Shown: positions 23,687-32,267, counted from the stretch's first letter. The stretch is 64,000 bases of DNA from Hydrogenophaga sp. (GCF_026125825.1 NZ_JAHCKK010000001.1:1-64000), one strand, 5' to 3'. A program made the numbers and translations. The notes: generated by a model not told the origin, from the sequence alone.

Positions 23687-24478
23687 ATGGAATTCAAGGA
23701 CATCCTCTACGAAGAACTCGACTCGGTGGCCTACATCGCGATCAACCGCCCCGAAGTGATGAATGCGTTTCGCGGCCAGACCGTCGAGGAACTGCTGCAG
23801 GCATTCATGAAAGCAGGCTGGGACAAGCGAATCGCCGCCATTGTGCTCACCGGGACGGGTGACCGTGCTTTCTGCACCGGCGGCGATCAGTCGGCTCATG
23901 CCGGCCAGTACGACGGCCGGGGCACCATCGGTATCCCGGTGGAAGAGTTTCACAGCGCCATTCGTGACGTGCCCAAGCCCGTGATCGCCCGCGTGCAGGG
24001 TTACGCCATTGGCGGCGGCAATGTCCTGGCCACCTTGTGCGACATGACCATTGCCTCGGAAAAGGCCGTGTTTGGCCAAGTCGGCCCGAAAGTAGGCTCG
24101 GTCGACCCTGGCTGGGGCACAGCTTACCTGAGCCATGTGGTTGGCGAAAAGAAAGCCCGCGAGATCTGGTACATGTGCCGCCGCTACAGTGCACAGGAGG
24201 CCTTGGCCATGGGTCTGTGCAACACCGTCGTGCCCCACGACCAGCTCGACGCCGAAGTCGCCCGCTGGTGCAAGGAAATTGTCGAAAAAAGTCCGACGGC
24301 TCTGGCGATCGCGAAACGTTCGTTCAATGCATCCACCGAGCACATTCGCGGGATCGGCAGCCTGGGACTTCAAGCGCTGAGCCTGTACTACGACACGGCA
24401 GAGTCCAAAGAAGGCGTGAGCGCTTTCCTGGAAAAACGCCGGCCTGATTTCAGGCAGTGGGCGAATGGTCGCAAGTGA
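23687..24478 (+). CDS. badI: 2-ketocyclohexanecarboxyl-CoA hydrolase (BadI), ring-opening crotonase
   Basis: A 263-residue crotonase that matches BadI of R. palustris as remembered: [67 protein letters not shown] and REIWYMCRRYSA. The hydratase glutamates are absent, as expected for the MenB/BadI branch. BadI hydrolytically cleaves the ring of 2-ketocyclohexane-1-carboxyl-CoA to pimeloyl-CoA. It sits 59 bases behind badH with AAAAAGGAAA as ribosome-binding site. This is the clearest substrate clue in the window: an alicyclic C6 ring acid is handled here. Confidence 0.92.
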   Translation: MEFKDILYEELDSVAYIAINRPEVMNAFRGQTVEELLQAFMKAGWDKRIAAIVLTGTGDRAFCTGGDQSAHAGQYDGRGTIGIPVEEFHSAIRDVPKPVIARVQGYAIGGGNVLATLCDMTIASEKAVFGQVGPKVGSVDPGWGTAYLSHVVGEKKAREIWYMCRRYSAQEALAMGLCNTVVPHDQLDAEVARWCKEIVEKSPTALAIAKRSFNASTEHIRGIGSLGLQALSLYYDTAESKEGVSAFLEKRRPDFRQWANGRK

Positions 24479-24571
24479 GCAACCCCGCGCGACGAGACGT
24501 TGCTCAAGGCCGCCCCTTCGACCAAAGCTAGGTTTGATACGATTCGAAATTTGGATCTACCAAACGGTCAA

Positions 24572-25204
24572 ATGATGTCAAATACAGACGCAAAACCCAG
24601 CAAAAATGAGGTGGATGGTCCCGCCACACGCGAACGCGTGCTGCTCGAAGCTGCAAGGCTATTCAGGCATCATGGTTATGCAGCAACTACTTTGCGCGAG
24701 ATTGCGGATGCTGCCGGCGTCAAAGCCGGCAGTATCTACTATCACTTCGAATCGAAAGAGCAGATCCTGGGCGAGGTATTGGACAAAGGCATCACCATCG
24801 TCGCAGATGCCGTACGCACCCGTGTTGCGGCTCTTCCCGAAAGTGCACCCTGGCGAGATCGAATCGCCGCTGGCATCGAAGGCCATCTCTGGGGAATGCT
24901 GCATTATGGCGACTTCACGTCAGCCAACATCCGCATCTACGGCCAAATCCCGACCAGCGCAAAAAATCGCCACCGGGTCGTGCGGCGGGCTTACGCAGAC
25001 TATTGGGATCATCTTCTCGAATCAGCGCTCGCCAGTGGCGAATTGCGCGACGACACCAGCACGGCCATGATTCGGCTTTTCGTGATTGGGGCATTGAACT
25101 GGACCGTCGAATGGTACAACCCCCAACGCGGCTCTTTTCGTGACTTCTCGCGTCAAATAACGGGGATCGTGTTCGATGGAATTCTCACGCATGACAAAGC
25201 ATAG
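24572..25204 (+). CDS. TetR-family transcriptional regulator
   Basis: A 210-residue TetR-type repressor. The N-terminal helix-turn-helix is TTLREIADAAGVKAGSIYYHFESKEQIL at roughly 47-73, given here as its start TTLREIADAAG and end YYHFESKEQIL. The C-terminal ligand domain (about 80-205) is helical and carries many aromatic residues, fitting an acyl-CoA or hydrophobic ligand. Two adjacent ATGs occur at 24572 and 24575; a TTG at 24500 is the alternative but precedes the HTH by too much. It is encoded just after badHI and is the only regulator in the window, so it is the first candidate to bind the CTAAC-TANY-GTTAG sites. Confidence 0.88.
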   Translation: MMSNTDAKPSKNEVDGPATRERVLLEAARLFRHHGYAATTLREIADAAGVKAGSIYYHFESKEQILGEVLDKGITIVADAVRTRVAALPESAPWRDRIAAGIEGHLWGMLHYGDFTSANIRIYGQIPTSAKNRHRVVRRAYADYWDHLLESALASGELRDDTSTAMIRLFVIGALNWTVEWYNPQRGSFRDFSRQITGIVFDGILTHDKA

Positions 25205-25348
25205 TCGCGATGCATTGCCGGCAACTTCAACAAGCCGGGCCGAGAAACTGACAGCAATAGTCCACATGTCGCCTACATTGCGCAGTGGCACGCTGACCGG
25301 CTGCGTCTGGGGACTCCCAAATTGGACAACCCGCCGCAGGAGCAGCAA

Positions 25349-25858
25349 ATGACCATCAAAGAAGGCTGGCGCGGCCGATTCTATGAAGACTTCGAGGTCG
25401 GCGACGAGTATCGGCATGGCCTCGGTCGCACACTGACCCAGAACGACAACATCTGGTTCACGTTGCTGACGCAAAACACGGCTCCGCTGCACTTCGATGC
25501 CCACTACGCCGCGCAGACGGAGTTCGGCCGTCCGCTCATCAATTCCTGCCTCACGCTGGCCCTCGTGACGGGGCAGACGGTGAGCGATGTCTCGCAAAAC
25601 GTCATGGCCAACCTGGGGTGGGACGAAGTTCGACTTCCGAATCCGGTGTTTGAAGGCGACACGCTCTATTCACGTTCCACGGTGCTGGACAGGCGCGAGT
25701 CGCGGTCGCGAACCAATGTCGGCGTCGTCACGGTGCGCACCGAAGGCTATAACCAGAGCGGCGTCATTGTCTGCACCTTCAAACGCACGGTGATGGTCTA
25801 CAAACGTGACGGCGCACCGCGCACCGCACCGCCGCTGCCGGTCGACAACCGACCCTGA
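25349..25858 (+). CDS. MaoC-family hotdog protein, enoyl-CoA hydratase-like
   Basis: A 169-residue MaoC-like single hotdog. The start ATG 25349 has CAGGAG nine bases before it. Where hydratases have DxNPxHxD, this protein has NTAPLHFD: the His is kept but the Asp is replaced. The remainder (AAQTEFGRPLINSCLTLAL, FEGDTLYSRSTVL, RTNVGVVTVRTEGYNQ) is typical of the MaoC group that includes mesaconyl-CoA hydratase-like proteins. It might hydrate a branched enoyl-CoA, with catalysis different from the classical pair. It lies alone between the TetR gene and the ETF-QO gene, with 144 bases before it in which no element was recognised. Confidence 0.8.
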   Translation: MTIKEGWRGRFYEDFEVGDEYRHGLGRTLTQNDNIWFTLLTQNTAPLHFDAHYAAQTEFGRPLINSCLTLALVTGQTVSDVSQNVMANLGWDEVRLPNPVFEGDTLYSRSTVLDRRESRSRTNVGVVTVRTEGYNQSGVIVCTFKRTVMVYKRDGAPRTAPPLPVDNRP

Positions 25859-25918
25859 CCCCCCCCTTTTTTTCGTCAACTTCGGCCCCAGGGTCGCCAC
25901 CTTTTTGACCCTCTCCGC

Positions 25919-27604
25919 ATGAAGCCCACCTCCCTGCTCGAACAATACGGTCCCCGCGAAGCGATGGAGTATGACGTGGTGGTGGTGGGCGCCGGCCCCG
26001 GAGGTTTGGCCACGGCCATCCACCTCAAGCAGCTCGCGGCTGAAAAGGGCGAGGACGTCTCGGTGGTGCTGCTGGAAAAAGGCTCCGCGCCCGGCGCTCA
26101 CATTCTTTCCGGCGCGGTCATGGACCCAATCGCACTGAACGAACTATTCCCCAACTGGAAGGATCTGGGCGCACCGCTGAACCAACCCGTTACCGGCGAC
26201 GACGTGCTTTTCCTGAGCGAAACCGGTGCCAGGCGCACACCCAACTTCCTGGTGCCCGACTGCTTCCACAACGAGGGCAACTACGTCATCAGCCTGGGCG
26301 CCCTGACCCAATGGCTGGGCGAGCAGGCTGAAGGCTTGGGCGTGGAAATCTTCCCGGGCTTCACAGCCACCGAGGTTCTGTACGACGACAACGATTCGGT
26401 CAAAGGAGTAGCTACCGGCAACCTTGGCATTGGCAAGGACGGCCTGCCGCACGACGGCTTCCAGCTCGGCATGGAGTTGCATGCCAAATACACCATCTTT
26501 GCCGAAGGCGCGCGCGGCCACCTGGGCAAGCAACTCATCGCTAAATACAAGCTTGACGAAGGCCGCGATCCGCAAAGCCATGCCATCGGCATCAAGGAAC
26601 TTTGGGAGATCGACCCGACCCGCGCCCAACCCGGCCGTGTGGTACACACGGCCGGCTGGCCAATGGACACCCAGACCTACGGCGGCGGTTTTCTCTACCA
26701 CTTGGAAGGAAACAAGGTCACGCTTGGCTTCGTCACCGGGCTCGACTACAAGAACCCATGGCTCAGCCCCTTTGAGGAAATGCAGCGCTGGAAGGCCCAC
26801 CCCGCCATTCGCGCCCACATCGAAGGCGGCAAGCGCATCGGCTACGGCGCGCGCGCCATCACCGCCGGTGGCCTGCTCAGCCTGCCCAAGACCGTGTTCC
26901 CGGGCGGCGCGCTGATCGGCTGTGATGCCGGCTACCTGAACGCCGCACGCATCAAAGGCAGCCACGCCGCCATCAAGAGCGGCATGCTGGCCGCCGAAGC
27001 CGCGTTTGAAGCCCTGGCCGCCGGACGCAGCGGCGACGAACTCAGCGCCTACCCCGCTGCGTTCGAAAACAGCTGGCTGCACACCGAACTCGACCAGTCG
27101 CGCAACTTCAAACAGTGGTTCAAGAAGGGCAGCCTCGTCGGAGCCCTGATGACCGGCATTGAACAGTGGCTGCTGCCCAGGCTTGGCATCAAGCGTCCGC
27201 CCTGGACGATCCACCGCACCCAGGCCGACCACGCCAGCCTGCGCCCGGCCGCCGAGATGCCGCAGATCAGCTACCCCAAGCCCGACGGCAAGCTCACCTT
27301 CGACCGGCTCTCCAGCGTGTTCGTCAGCAACACCAACCACGAAGAAAACCAGCCCGCGCACCTGACGCTCAAGGACGCCAGCGTGCCGGTGCAGATCAAT
27401 CTGGCGAAATACGCCGGCCCCGAGAGCCGTTACTGCCCGGCCGGCGTTTACGAATTCGTAAAGAACGACGACGGCTCGGACCGGCTGCAGATCAACGCGC
27501 AGAACTGCGTGCACTGCAAAACCTGCGACATCAAGGATCCGACGCAGAACATCGTCTGGGTGACGCCCGAAGGCGGCGGCGGGCCGAACTACGCGGGAAT
27601 GTAG
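25919..27604 (+). CDS. Electron transfer flavoprotein-ubiquinone oxidoreductase (ETF-QO)
   Basis: A 561-residue membrane-associated flavoprotein that passes electrons from reduced ETF to ubiquinone. The FAD-binding motif VVVVGAGPGGLATAIHL is near the start, with GSAPGAHILSGAVMDP and the ETF-QO blocks WPMDTQTYGGGFLYH and ALIGCDAGYLNAARIKGSH. The C-terminal 4Fe-4S domain has CPAGVYEF and NCVHCKTCDIKDPTQNI, with all four Cys present. Length and domain order match the family. The ETF subunits themselves are not in the window. Its placement here gives an exit route for electrons from the nine ACAD polypeptides. ATG 25919 is preferred; a second in-frame ATG precedes EYDVVV at 25964. Confidence 0.95.
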   Translation: MKPTSLLEQYGPREAMEYDVVVVGAGPGGLATAIHLKQLAAEKGEDVSVVLLEKGSAPGAHILSGAVMDPIALNELFPNWKDLGAPLNQPVTGDDVLFLSETGARRTPNFLVPDCFHNEGNYVISLGALTQWLGEQAEGLGVEIFPGFTATEVLYDDNDSVKGVATGNLGIGKDGLPHDGFQLGMELHAKYTIFAEGARGHLGKQLIAKYKLDEGRDPQSHAIGIKELWEIDPTRAQPGRVVHTAGWPMDTQTYGGGFLYHLEGNKVTLGFVTGLDYKNPWLSPFEEMQRWKAHPAIRAHIEGGKRIGYGARAITAGGLLSLPKTVFPGGALIGCDAGYLNAARIKGSHAAIKSGMLAAEAAFEALAAGRSGDELSAYPAAFENSWLHTELDQSRNFKQWFKKGSLVGALMTGIEQWLLPRLGIKRPPWTIHRTQADHASLRPAAEMPQISYPKPDGKLTFDRLSSVFVSNTNHEENQPAHLTLKDASVPVQINLAKYAGPESRYCPAGVYEFVKNDDGSDRLQINAQNCVHCKTCDIKDPTQNIVWVTPEGGGGPNYAGM

Positions 27605-27621
27605 CCGAGAGTGATTCAAAT

Positions 27622-28193
27622 CTAAAGTGCAATACCCTGGGTTTCAATGAACGAGGGTGGGTGTTGCGTGCTATTGAGCAGGAGGTCCCGATAGACTGCC
27701 AGAGGGGGATCGTGCGCCCTACCCCTTCCAGGGCGGGTTGTTGATCTGATCGGCAATCGCATCGAGCTGCTCCTGGCTGTACCCTGAGAGGTCCGAGCCC
27801 TTGGGCTGGTACTGGCGCACCAGCTCGTTGGAGTTCTCGTTAGAGCCTCGCTGCCAAGGGCTGGGGGGGTAACAGAAGTACACCGCAATGTCCGTGCGTC
27901 GGCTCAGTTCCCTGCGCATCGCCTTCTCCCGGCACTGGTCGTACGTCATGCTCTGGCACATAGGCTCAGCGAGCCTCAGCAGCTTGTCAGAAAAGGCCTG
28001 CAGGACATTGACCGCGCTGGCGGGCTTGAACCCGTGCAGCTTGATGAGCATGAGCAGCCCGACTGGTGCACTCCACCAGGGTGCCCAACGCGCTGGCGTT
28101 CGCAGCACCCTTGATCAGGTCACCCTCCCCGTGCCCGGGCAACTGCCGGTCTTCAATCTCGGGCGGACGCACATGGATGCTCACCATGTCCAT
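27622..28193 (-). pseudogene. IS30-family transposase remnant (DDE catalytic half, at least two frameshifts)
   Basis: Reading from 28193 on the minus strand, one frame gives [18 protein letters not shown] and GEGDLIKG (first Asp of the DDE triad). A one-base insertion near 28058-28061 shifts the frame to [20 protein letters not shown], then SMTYDQ (second Asp) and SPWQRGSNENSNELVRQY (Glu). Near 27719-27725 the frame breaks again and resumes with PLAVYRDLLLNSTQ to the end at 27622. The N-terminal DNA-binding half is missing. It is not functional. Confidence 0.85.
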
Positions 28194-28288
28194 CTATTGT
28201 TCCGGCCCTTTGAAGTCGCGAGTCGTGGACCGACTGCCACAGGCAAACGATCCACGAAAGTTCAAAATTCATGGGGCCGGAGCAATAG
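28194..28288. repeat. 95-bp imperfect palindrome (MITE-like or structured RNA-forming element)
   Basis: Outer arms CTATTGTTCCGGCCC (28194-28208) and GGGCCGGAGCAATAG (28274-28288) pair at 14 of 15 positions. Nested inside are TTTGAA/TTCAAA, TCGTGGA/TCCACGA and at the tip TGCC-ACA-GGCA. The whole segment can fold into one long hairpin. It begins exactly where the transposase reading stops, so it looks inserted into, or fused with, the IS30 remnant. No coding content was recognised. Confidence 0.7.
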
Positions 28289-28403
28289 TATCTGAGCTCT
28301 TCGGCCTTTTCCTTTGTTGCGAGGTAGTCGTTTGCGCTTGGGTGGGCTGCTTTGCATCTGCGGACCGTACTCGGGGGCAGGTGTTGCACTTCAGTCTTGA
28401 ATC

Positions 28404-28817
28404 CGCTGACGGTGAATCACCGGCATTCATGCTGAAGCGAACCTGGCCAGAAGTTCCCGCCCGCACTCGCACCCGGACTTGATGGCACCTGCATAGGGAT
28501 TTCCCGAGTTGAAGCCAGACTAACTACCGTTAGATTAACGCCATGCAAACAAGGCATCGCGCCTACCGAACGGCAAGGCACATGGCAGGCACGCTGCCCA
28601 ACACGGCCAACACGAGACAACCTTTGAGAAAATTAACTGCCCCCTCGAACGGCACCCTGGCAACCAGAGACCATGGTCGCGCCCATGCACCCGGCCCATC
28701 CGAGCCGAAGGTCTGCACGACTGCGGCTGCCATCCTGGCGCACCCCTCCACTACGCTCGACCGGCAAACCCGTTCAATGGTTAAGTCGCCGCAGCACAGC
28801 GCAAGTAGCGGCCTGTC
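28404..28817. other. Non-coding region before ABC cassette 2
   Basis: A stretch of 414 bases between the IS end and livF. It holds the CTAAC-TACC-GTTAG site at 28520-28533. A 93-codon open frame (28543-28824) is present but is rich in Thr, Ala, Arg and Pro, has no recognisable domain and overlaps the livF start, so it is not called. Most of the region is probably a long leader. No clear promoter boxes or terminator were seen. Confidence 0.6.
28520..28533. promoter_or_regulatory. CTAAC-TACC-GTTAG putative operator before ABC cassette 2
   Basis: Five-base perfect arms with a TACC spacer match the core of the sites at 14136 (TAAT) and 22756 (TATC). It lies 285 bases before the livF start of cassette 2, which implies a long leader or a promoter nearby. 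The recurrence of the same 14-base pattern before three of the operons supports function. Confidence 0.55.
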
Positions 28818-29609
28818 ATGCTGAATCTCACCAATGTCCAGATCGTTTACGACAACACCATCGAGGCGGTGCGAGAGGTCTCATTGGCCGTCGGCAAAGG
28901 TCGCATAGTCGCCCTGCTCGGTTCCAACGGGGCCGGGAAATCAACCACGCTCAAAGGCATTTCGGGCGTTCTGTATCCGGAAGACGGTGAGATCAAGGGT
29001 GGCCAGATCACGTTTGAAAACCGCCAGCTGACCGGCCTGGCGCCGGACGAAATCGTGCGCGCCGGCGTGGTCATGGTGCCCGAGGGGCGCCGCCTGTTCG
29101 ACCAGTTGACGGTCGAGGAAAACCTCGTGATGGGCGGCTACACACGCAGTCTGACCGACGCCAGGCGCCAGATGGAGATGGTGTATGGGCTGTTCCCGCG
29201 TCTGGTGCAAAAACGCAGCACGGTGTCGGGCTACCTGTCGGGCGGCGAACAGCAGATGGTGGCCATCGGCCGCGCGCTGATGTCGTCCCCGAAACTGCTG
29301 ATGCTCGACGAGCCCACGCTCGGTCTGGCGCCACAGATCAGCGAAGAGATTTTCGACATCATCACCCGCCTGTGCCGCCAGGAAGGCATGGGCATTCTCC
29401 TGGTGGAGCAGAACGCACAGATGGCGCTGGCCATTGCCGACTATGGCTACATCATGGAAAACGGCCGCGTGGTGCTCGACGGTGAGGCCGACAAGATGCT
29501 GCGCAACGACGACGTGCGCGAGTTCTACCTAGGCTTCGGCGAAGGTGGATCGCGCAAGAACATGCGCGAGGTGAAGCATTACAAGCGGCGCAAACGCTGG
29601 CTGTCCTGA
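28818..29609 (+). CDS. livF: ABC transporter ATP-binding protein (LivF), cassette 2
   Basis: A 263-residue LivF with Walker [14 protein letters not shown], signature [16 protein letters not shown], Walker B LLMLDEPTLGLAP and LLVEQNAQM. It ends with [12 protein letters not shown], the same basic tail as the other two LivF proteins. It is the first gene of cassette 2, unlike cassette 1 (livF after livM) and cassette 3 (livF last). Confidence 0.92.
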   Translation: MLNLTNVQIVYDNTIEAVREVSLAVGKGRIVALLGSNGAGKSTTLKGISGVLYPEDGEIKGGQITFENRQLTGLAPDEIVRAGVVMVPEGRRLFDQLTVEENLVMGGYTRSLTDARRQMEMVYGLFPRLVQKRSTVSGYLSGGEQQMVAIGRALMSSPKLLMLDEPTLGLAPQISEEIFDIITRLCRQEGMGILLVEQNAQMALAIADYGYIMENGRVVLDGEADKMLRNDDVREFYLGFGEGGSRKNMREVKHYKRRKRWLS

Positions 29610-29619
29610 GAAAAAAAAC

Positions 29620-30402
29620 ATGAACGACACATTGTTAAGGGTCGAAACCCTGTCCAAGCGCTTCGGCGGCGTCGAAGCCGTTGCCGGTGTCAGTTTTCAC
29701 GTTCGGCGCGGTGAAATCTATTCCCTGATCGGCCCCAACGGGGCCGGCAAGACGACCACCTTCAACATGATCAGCGGCGTCGTCAAGCCCAGCAGCGGCA
29801 CCGTGCATTTCGATGGCAGCGACATCACCGGCATGCCGGCACACCGCCTGGCCGCCATCGGCATCGGTCGGACCTTCCAGAATCTGGCGGTGTTCAAACA
29901 TGCCAGCGTGGTGGACAACCTGCTGGTCGGCCGCCACTGCCACATGGCCACCAACGTGCTGGATGCCTCGTGGTTCTTCGGACGGGCGCGGCGCGAGGAG
30001 CTCGAACACCGTCGCAAGGTGGAAGAGATCATCGATTTTCTCGAAATCGAGGAAATTCGCGACATGCCGGTGGGCACCCTGTCCTATGGCCTGCAAAAGC
30101 GGGTCGAGTTGGGACGCGCACTGGCCACCGAGCCCAAGTTGCTGCTGCTGGACGAAATGGTGTCGGGCATGAACAGCGAGGAGACCGAAGACATTGCCCG
30201 CTTCGTGCTGGACATCCGCGACGAACTCGGCATTTCGGTCCTCATGGTCGAGCATGACATGGGCATCGTGATGGACATCTCCGACCGCGTCTGCGTGCTC
30301 AACTTCGGCCGCAAGATCGGCGAGGGCACGCCGGCCGAGATATCGGCCAACCCGGCCGTGATCGACGCCTACCTGGGCAGCAAAACCAAGGAGGCCGCGT
30401 GA
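29620..30402 (+). CDS. livG: ABC transporter ATP-binding protein (LivG), cassette 2
   Basis: A 260-residue LivG with Walker A GPNGAGKTTTFN, the RTFQNLAVF Q-loop, a degenerate signature LSYGLQKRVELGRAL and Walker B LLLLDEMVSGMN, in which Met replaces the usual Pro after DE. The switch His is in LMVEHDMG. The stop overlaps the GTG start of the ligase by four bases (GTGA). Confidence 0.92.
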   Translation: MNDTLLRVETLSKRFGGVEAVAGVSFHVRRGEIYSLIGPNGAGKTTTFNMISGVVKPSSGTVHFDGSDITGMPAHRLAAIGIGRTFQNLAVFKHASVVDNLLVGRHCHMATNVLDASWFFGRARREELEHRRKVEEIIDFLEIEEIRDMPVGTLSYGLQKRVELGRALATEPKLLLLDEMVSGMNSEETEDIARFVLDIRDELGISVLMVEHDMGIVMDISDRVCVLNFGRKIGEGTPAEISANPAVIDAYLGSKTKEAA

Positions 30403-32267
30403 TCGACAACCTGGACGCGTTACTGCGCGACGGCAACACCACATTCCCCAAGCTGCTCCAGCACTGGGCACAGCGCTTTCCGGATGCGCTCGCGTTTCGC
30501 GAGAAAGATTACGGCATCTGGAACCGGATGACCTGGCAGCACTATTTCGAAACGGCGCGCCGCTTCGCCCTCGGTCTCAAGTCTCTGGGCTTCGACAAGG
30601 GCGACCGGCTGGCGATTGCCAGCGAGGACAGTCCGCAGTGGATGTTCACCGACCTGGCCACGCAAGCCATCGGCGGTGTCGTGGTGGGCATCTACCCCAC
30701 CAACCCGTGGCCGGAACTGCAGTACATCGTGCACCACTCGAACAGCAAGTTCGTGGTCTGCGGCGATCAGGAACAGGTCGACAAGGTGCTCGACGCCATG
30801 GCCAAGCACGACACCGGCCTGCCCGACCTGGTGAAGATCATCTGCGTCGACATGAAGGGGATGCGCGGCTACAAACACGACAAGCTGATGTCGTTCGAGG
30901 ACGTGCTTGAGCTAGGAGACCAAAACGCCGCGGCATCGCCCCAGCACGCGAGCGCCTTTGATCGTGCCATCGAGGACACCCAGCCCGATGACACCTGCAT
31001 GCTGGTCTACACCTCGGGCACCACCGGGCCGCCCAAGGGCGCGATGCTGTCGCACCGCAACCTGATCGTCACCGTTGACAAGCTCAAAACCCATTTCAAG
31101 CTCGACCGGCACAACTACGAAGTGGTCTGCTACCTGCCGTTGTGCCACGTGGCCGAGCGTGCCTTCTCGACGGTCATGCACCTGCTCACCGGTGGCGTGG
31201 TCAATTACGCCGAATCGATCGACACGGTAGCCGTCAATCTGCGCGAGATCGCACCCACGGTGTTTTTGGGCGTGCCGCGCATCTGGGAGAAGCTGCAGCA
31301 AGGCATTTTGATCCGCATGCAGGACGCCTCGCGCTTTCAGCGCTGGGCTTTCCAGCGCTGCTTCGATGCCGGGCGCCGTCTGTTCGAAAAGGTCGAGGCG
31401 CAAGGGGGCCAGCGCAGTCTGTCGGATCGCCTGCACTTCTTCGTTCTGTGGTTGCTGATGTTTCGCAATCTGCAGAAATTCGTCGGCCTGGACCGCATGC
31501 AGTGCGGCTTCTGTGGCGGCGCCAGCGTCTCGCCCGAGGTACTGAAGTTCTTCCGCATCCTCGGCATTCCGGTGTACCAGGTCTACGGCATGACCGAGTC
31601 CGGCGGGGTGATCTTCTTCCAGCATGAAAAAGCGATCAAACTGGGCGCCACCGGCCTGCCCATCGACGGCCTGAACTGGAAGATCGCGGAGGACGGCGAG
31701 CTCGTCGTCAAGCACCCCGCCGTGTTCAAGGGCTACATCCACGACGAAGGCGCCACCGCCAAGACCGTGGTGGACGGCTGGCTGCACACGGGCGACATCG
31801 TGGCGCTGGCTGACAACGGCGAGCTGATGATCGTTGACCGCAAGAAGGCCATCATCATCACCAGCGGCGGCAAGAACATCGCGCCCTCGGAGATCGAAAA
31901 CGCGCTCAAGGACAGCCTGTATGTGCGCGAGGCGATCATCCTGGGCGACGGACGCCACTATTTGGCGGCGCTGATCCAGGTCGACTACGAAACGGTCGGC
32001 AAGTGGGCACAAGAACGCAAACTGGCCTACACCACCTACAAGAGCCTGGCCGCGCTGCCCGAGGTGCGCGAACTGATCGACGAGGACGTCAAGCGTGTGA
32101 ACAAGCTGTTTGCCCGGGTCGAGAACATCCGCAAGTTCCTGATCCTGGAAAAAGAACTCGACCACGACGACGGCGAACTCACCGCCACCCAGAAGGTGCG
32201 CCGCAACGTCATCGAAAAAACCTTCGCGAAAGAGATCGCGATCATCTACGGCGCAGGAGCGGGCTGA
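30399..32267 (+). CDS. AMP-forming acyl-CoA ligase (COG1022-like), cassette 2
   Basis: A 622-residue acyl-CoA synthetase. The P-loop is TSGTTGPPKGAMLSH at about 204-219. Further motifs are VYGMTESGG, WLHTGDIVALADNGE, the VDRKKAIIITSGGKNIAPSEIE core and the C-terminal Lys region ATQKVRRNVIEKTF. The GTG start at 30399 is supported by a perfect AAGGAGG five bases upstream. It lies between livG and livH, tied by overlaps on both sides (GTGA, TGATG), so its synthesis is coupled to that of the transporter. It would activate the acid imported by cassette 2. Confidence 0.9.
   Translation: MIDNLDALLRDGNTTFPKLLQHWAQRFPDALAFREKDYGIWNRMTWQHYFETARRFALGLKSLGFDKGDRLAIASEDSPQWMFTDLATQAIGGVVVGIYPTNPWPELQYIVHHSNSKFVVCGDQEQVDKVLDAMAKHDTGLPDLVKIICVDMKGMRGYKHDKLMSFEDVLELGDQNAAASPQHASAFDRAIEDTQPDDTCMLVYTSGTTGPPKGAMLSHRNLIVTVDKLKTHFKLDRHNYEVVCYLPLCHVAERAFSTVMHLLTGGVVNYAESIDTVAVNLREIAPTVFLGVPRIWEKLQQGILIRMQDASRFQRWAFQRCFDAGRRLFEKVEAQGGQRSLSDRLHFFVLWLLMFRNLQKFVGLDRMQCGFCGGASVSPEVLKFFRILGIPVYQVYGMTESGGVIFFQHEKAIKLGATGLPIDGLNWKIAEDGELVVKHPAVFKGYIHDEGATAKTVVDGWLHTGDIVALADNGELMIVDRKKAIIITSGGKNIAPSEIENALKDSLYVREAIILGDGRHYLAALIQVDYETVGKWAQERKLAYTTYKSLAALPEVRELIDEDVKRVNKLFARVENIRKFLILEKELDHDDGELTATQKVRRNVIEKTFAKEIAIIYGAGAG

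Larger units (their letters stand above)
27613..28403 (-). mobile_element. Decayed IS30-family insertion sequence with both end repeats
   Basis: The outer ends 27613-27636 and 28380-28403 are inverted repeats: GGT-TTGCACTT-AG--TTGAATC matches at 21 of 24 positions. Between them lie the C-terminal half of an IS30 transposase in broken frames and a 95-bp palindrome (28194-28288). The distance between ends, 791 bp, is shorter than the usual 1.0-1.1 kb, so the 5' part of the transposase gene was lost or replaced. No target duplication is visible. It separates the ETF-QO gene from ABC cassette 2 and may mark how the two halves of the island were joined. Confidence 0.75.

Noticed and set aside
28543-28824. 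93-codon open frame before livF of cassette 2
   Set aside because: Composition is Thr/Ala/Arg/Pro-rich, there is no domain or good ribosome-binding site, and it overlaps the start of livF. It is treated as leader sequence.
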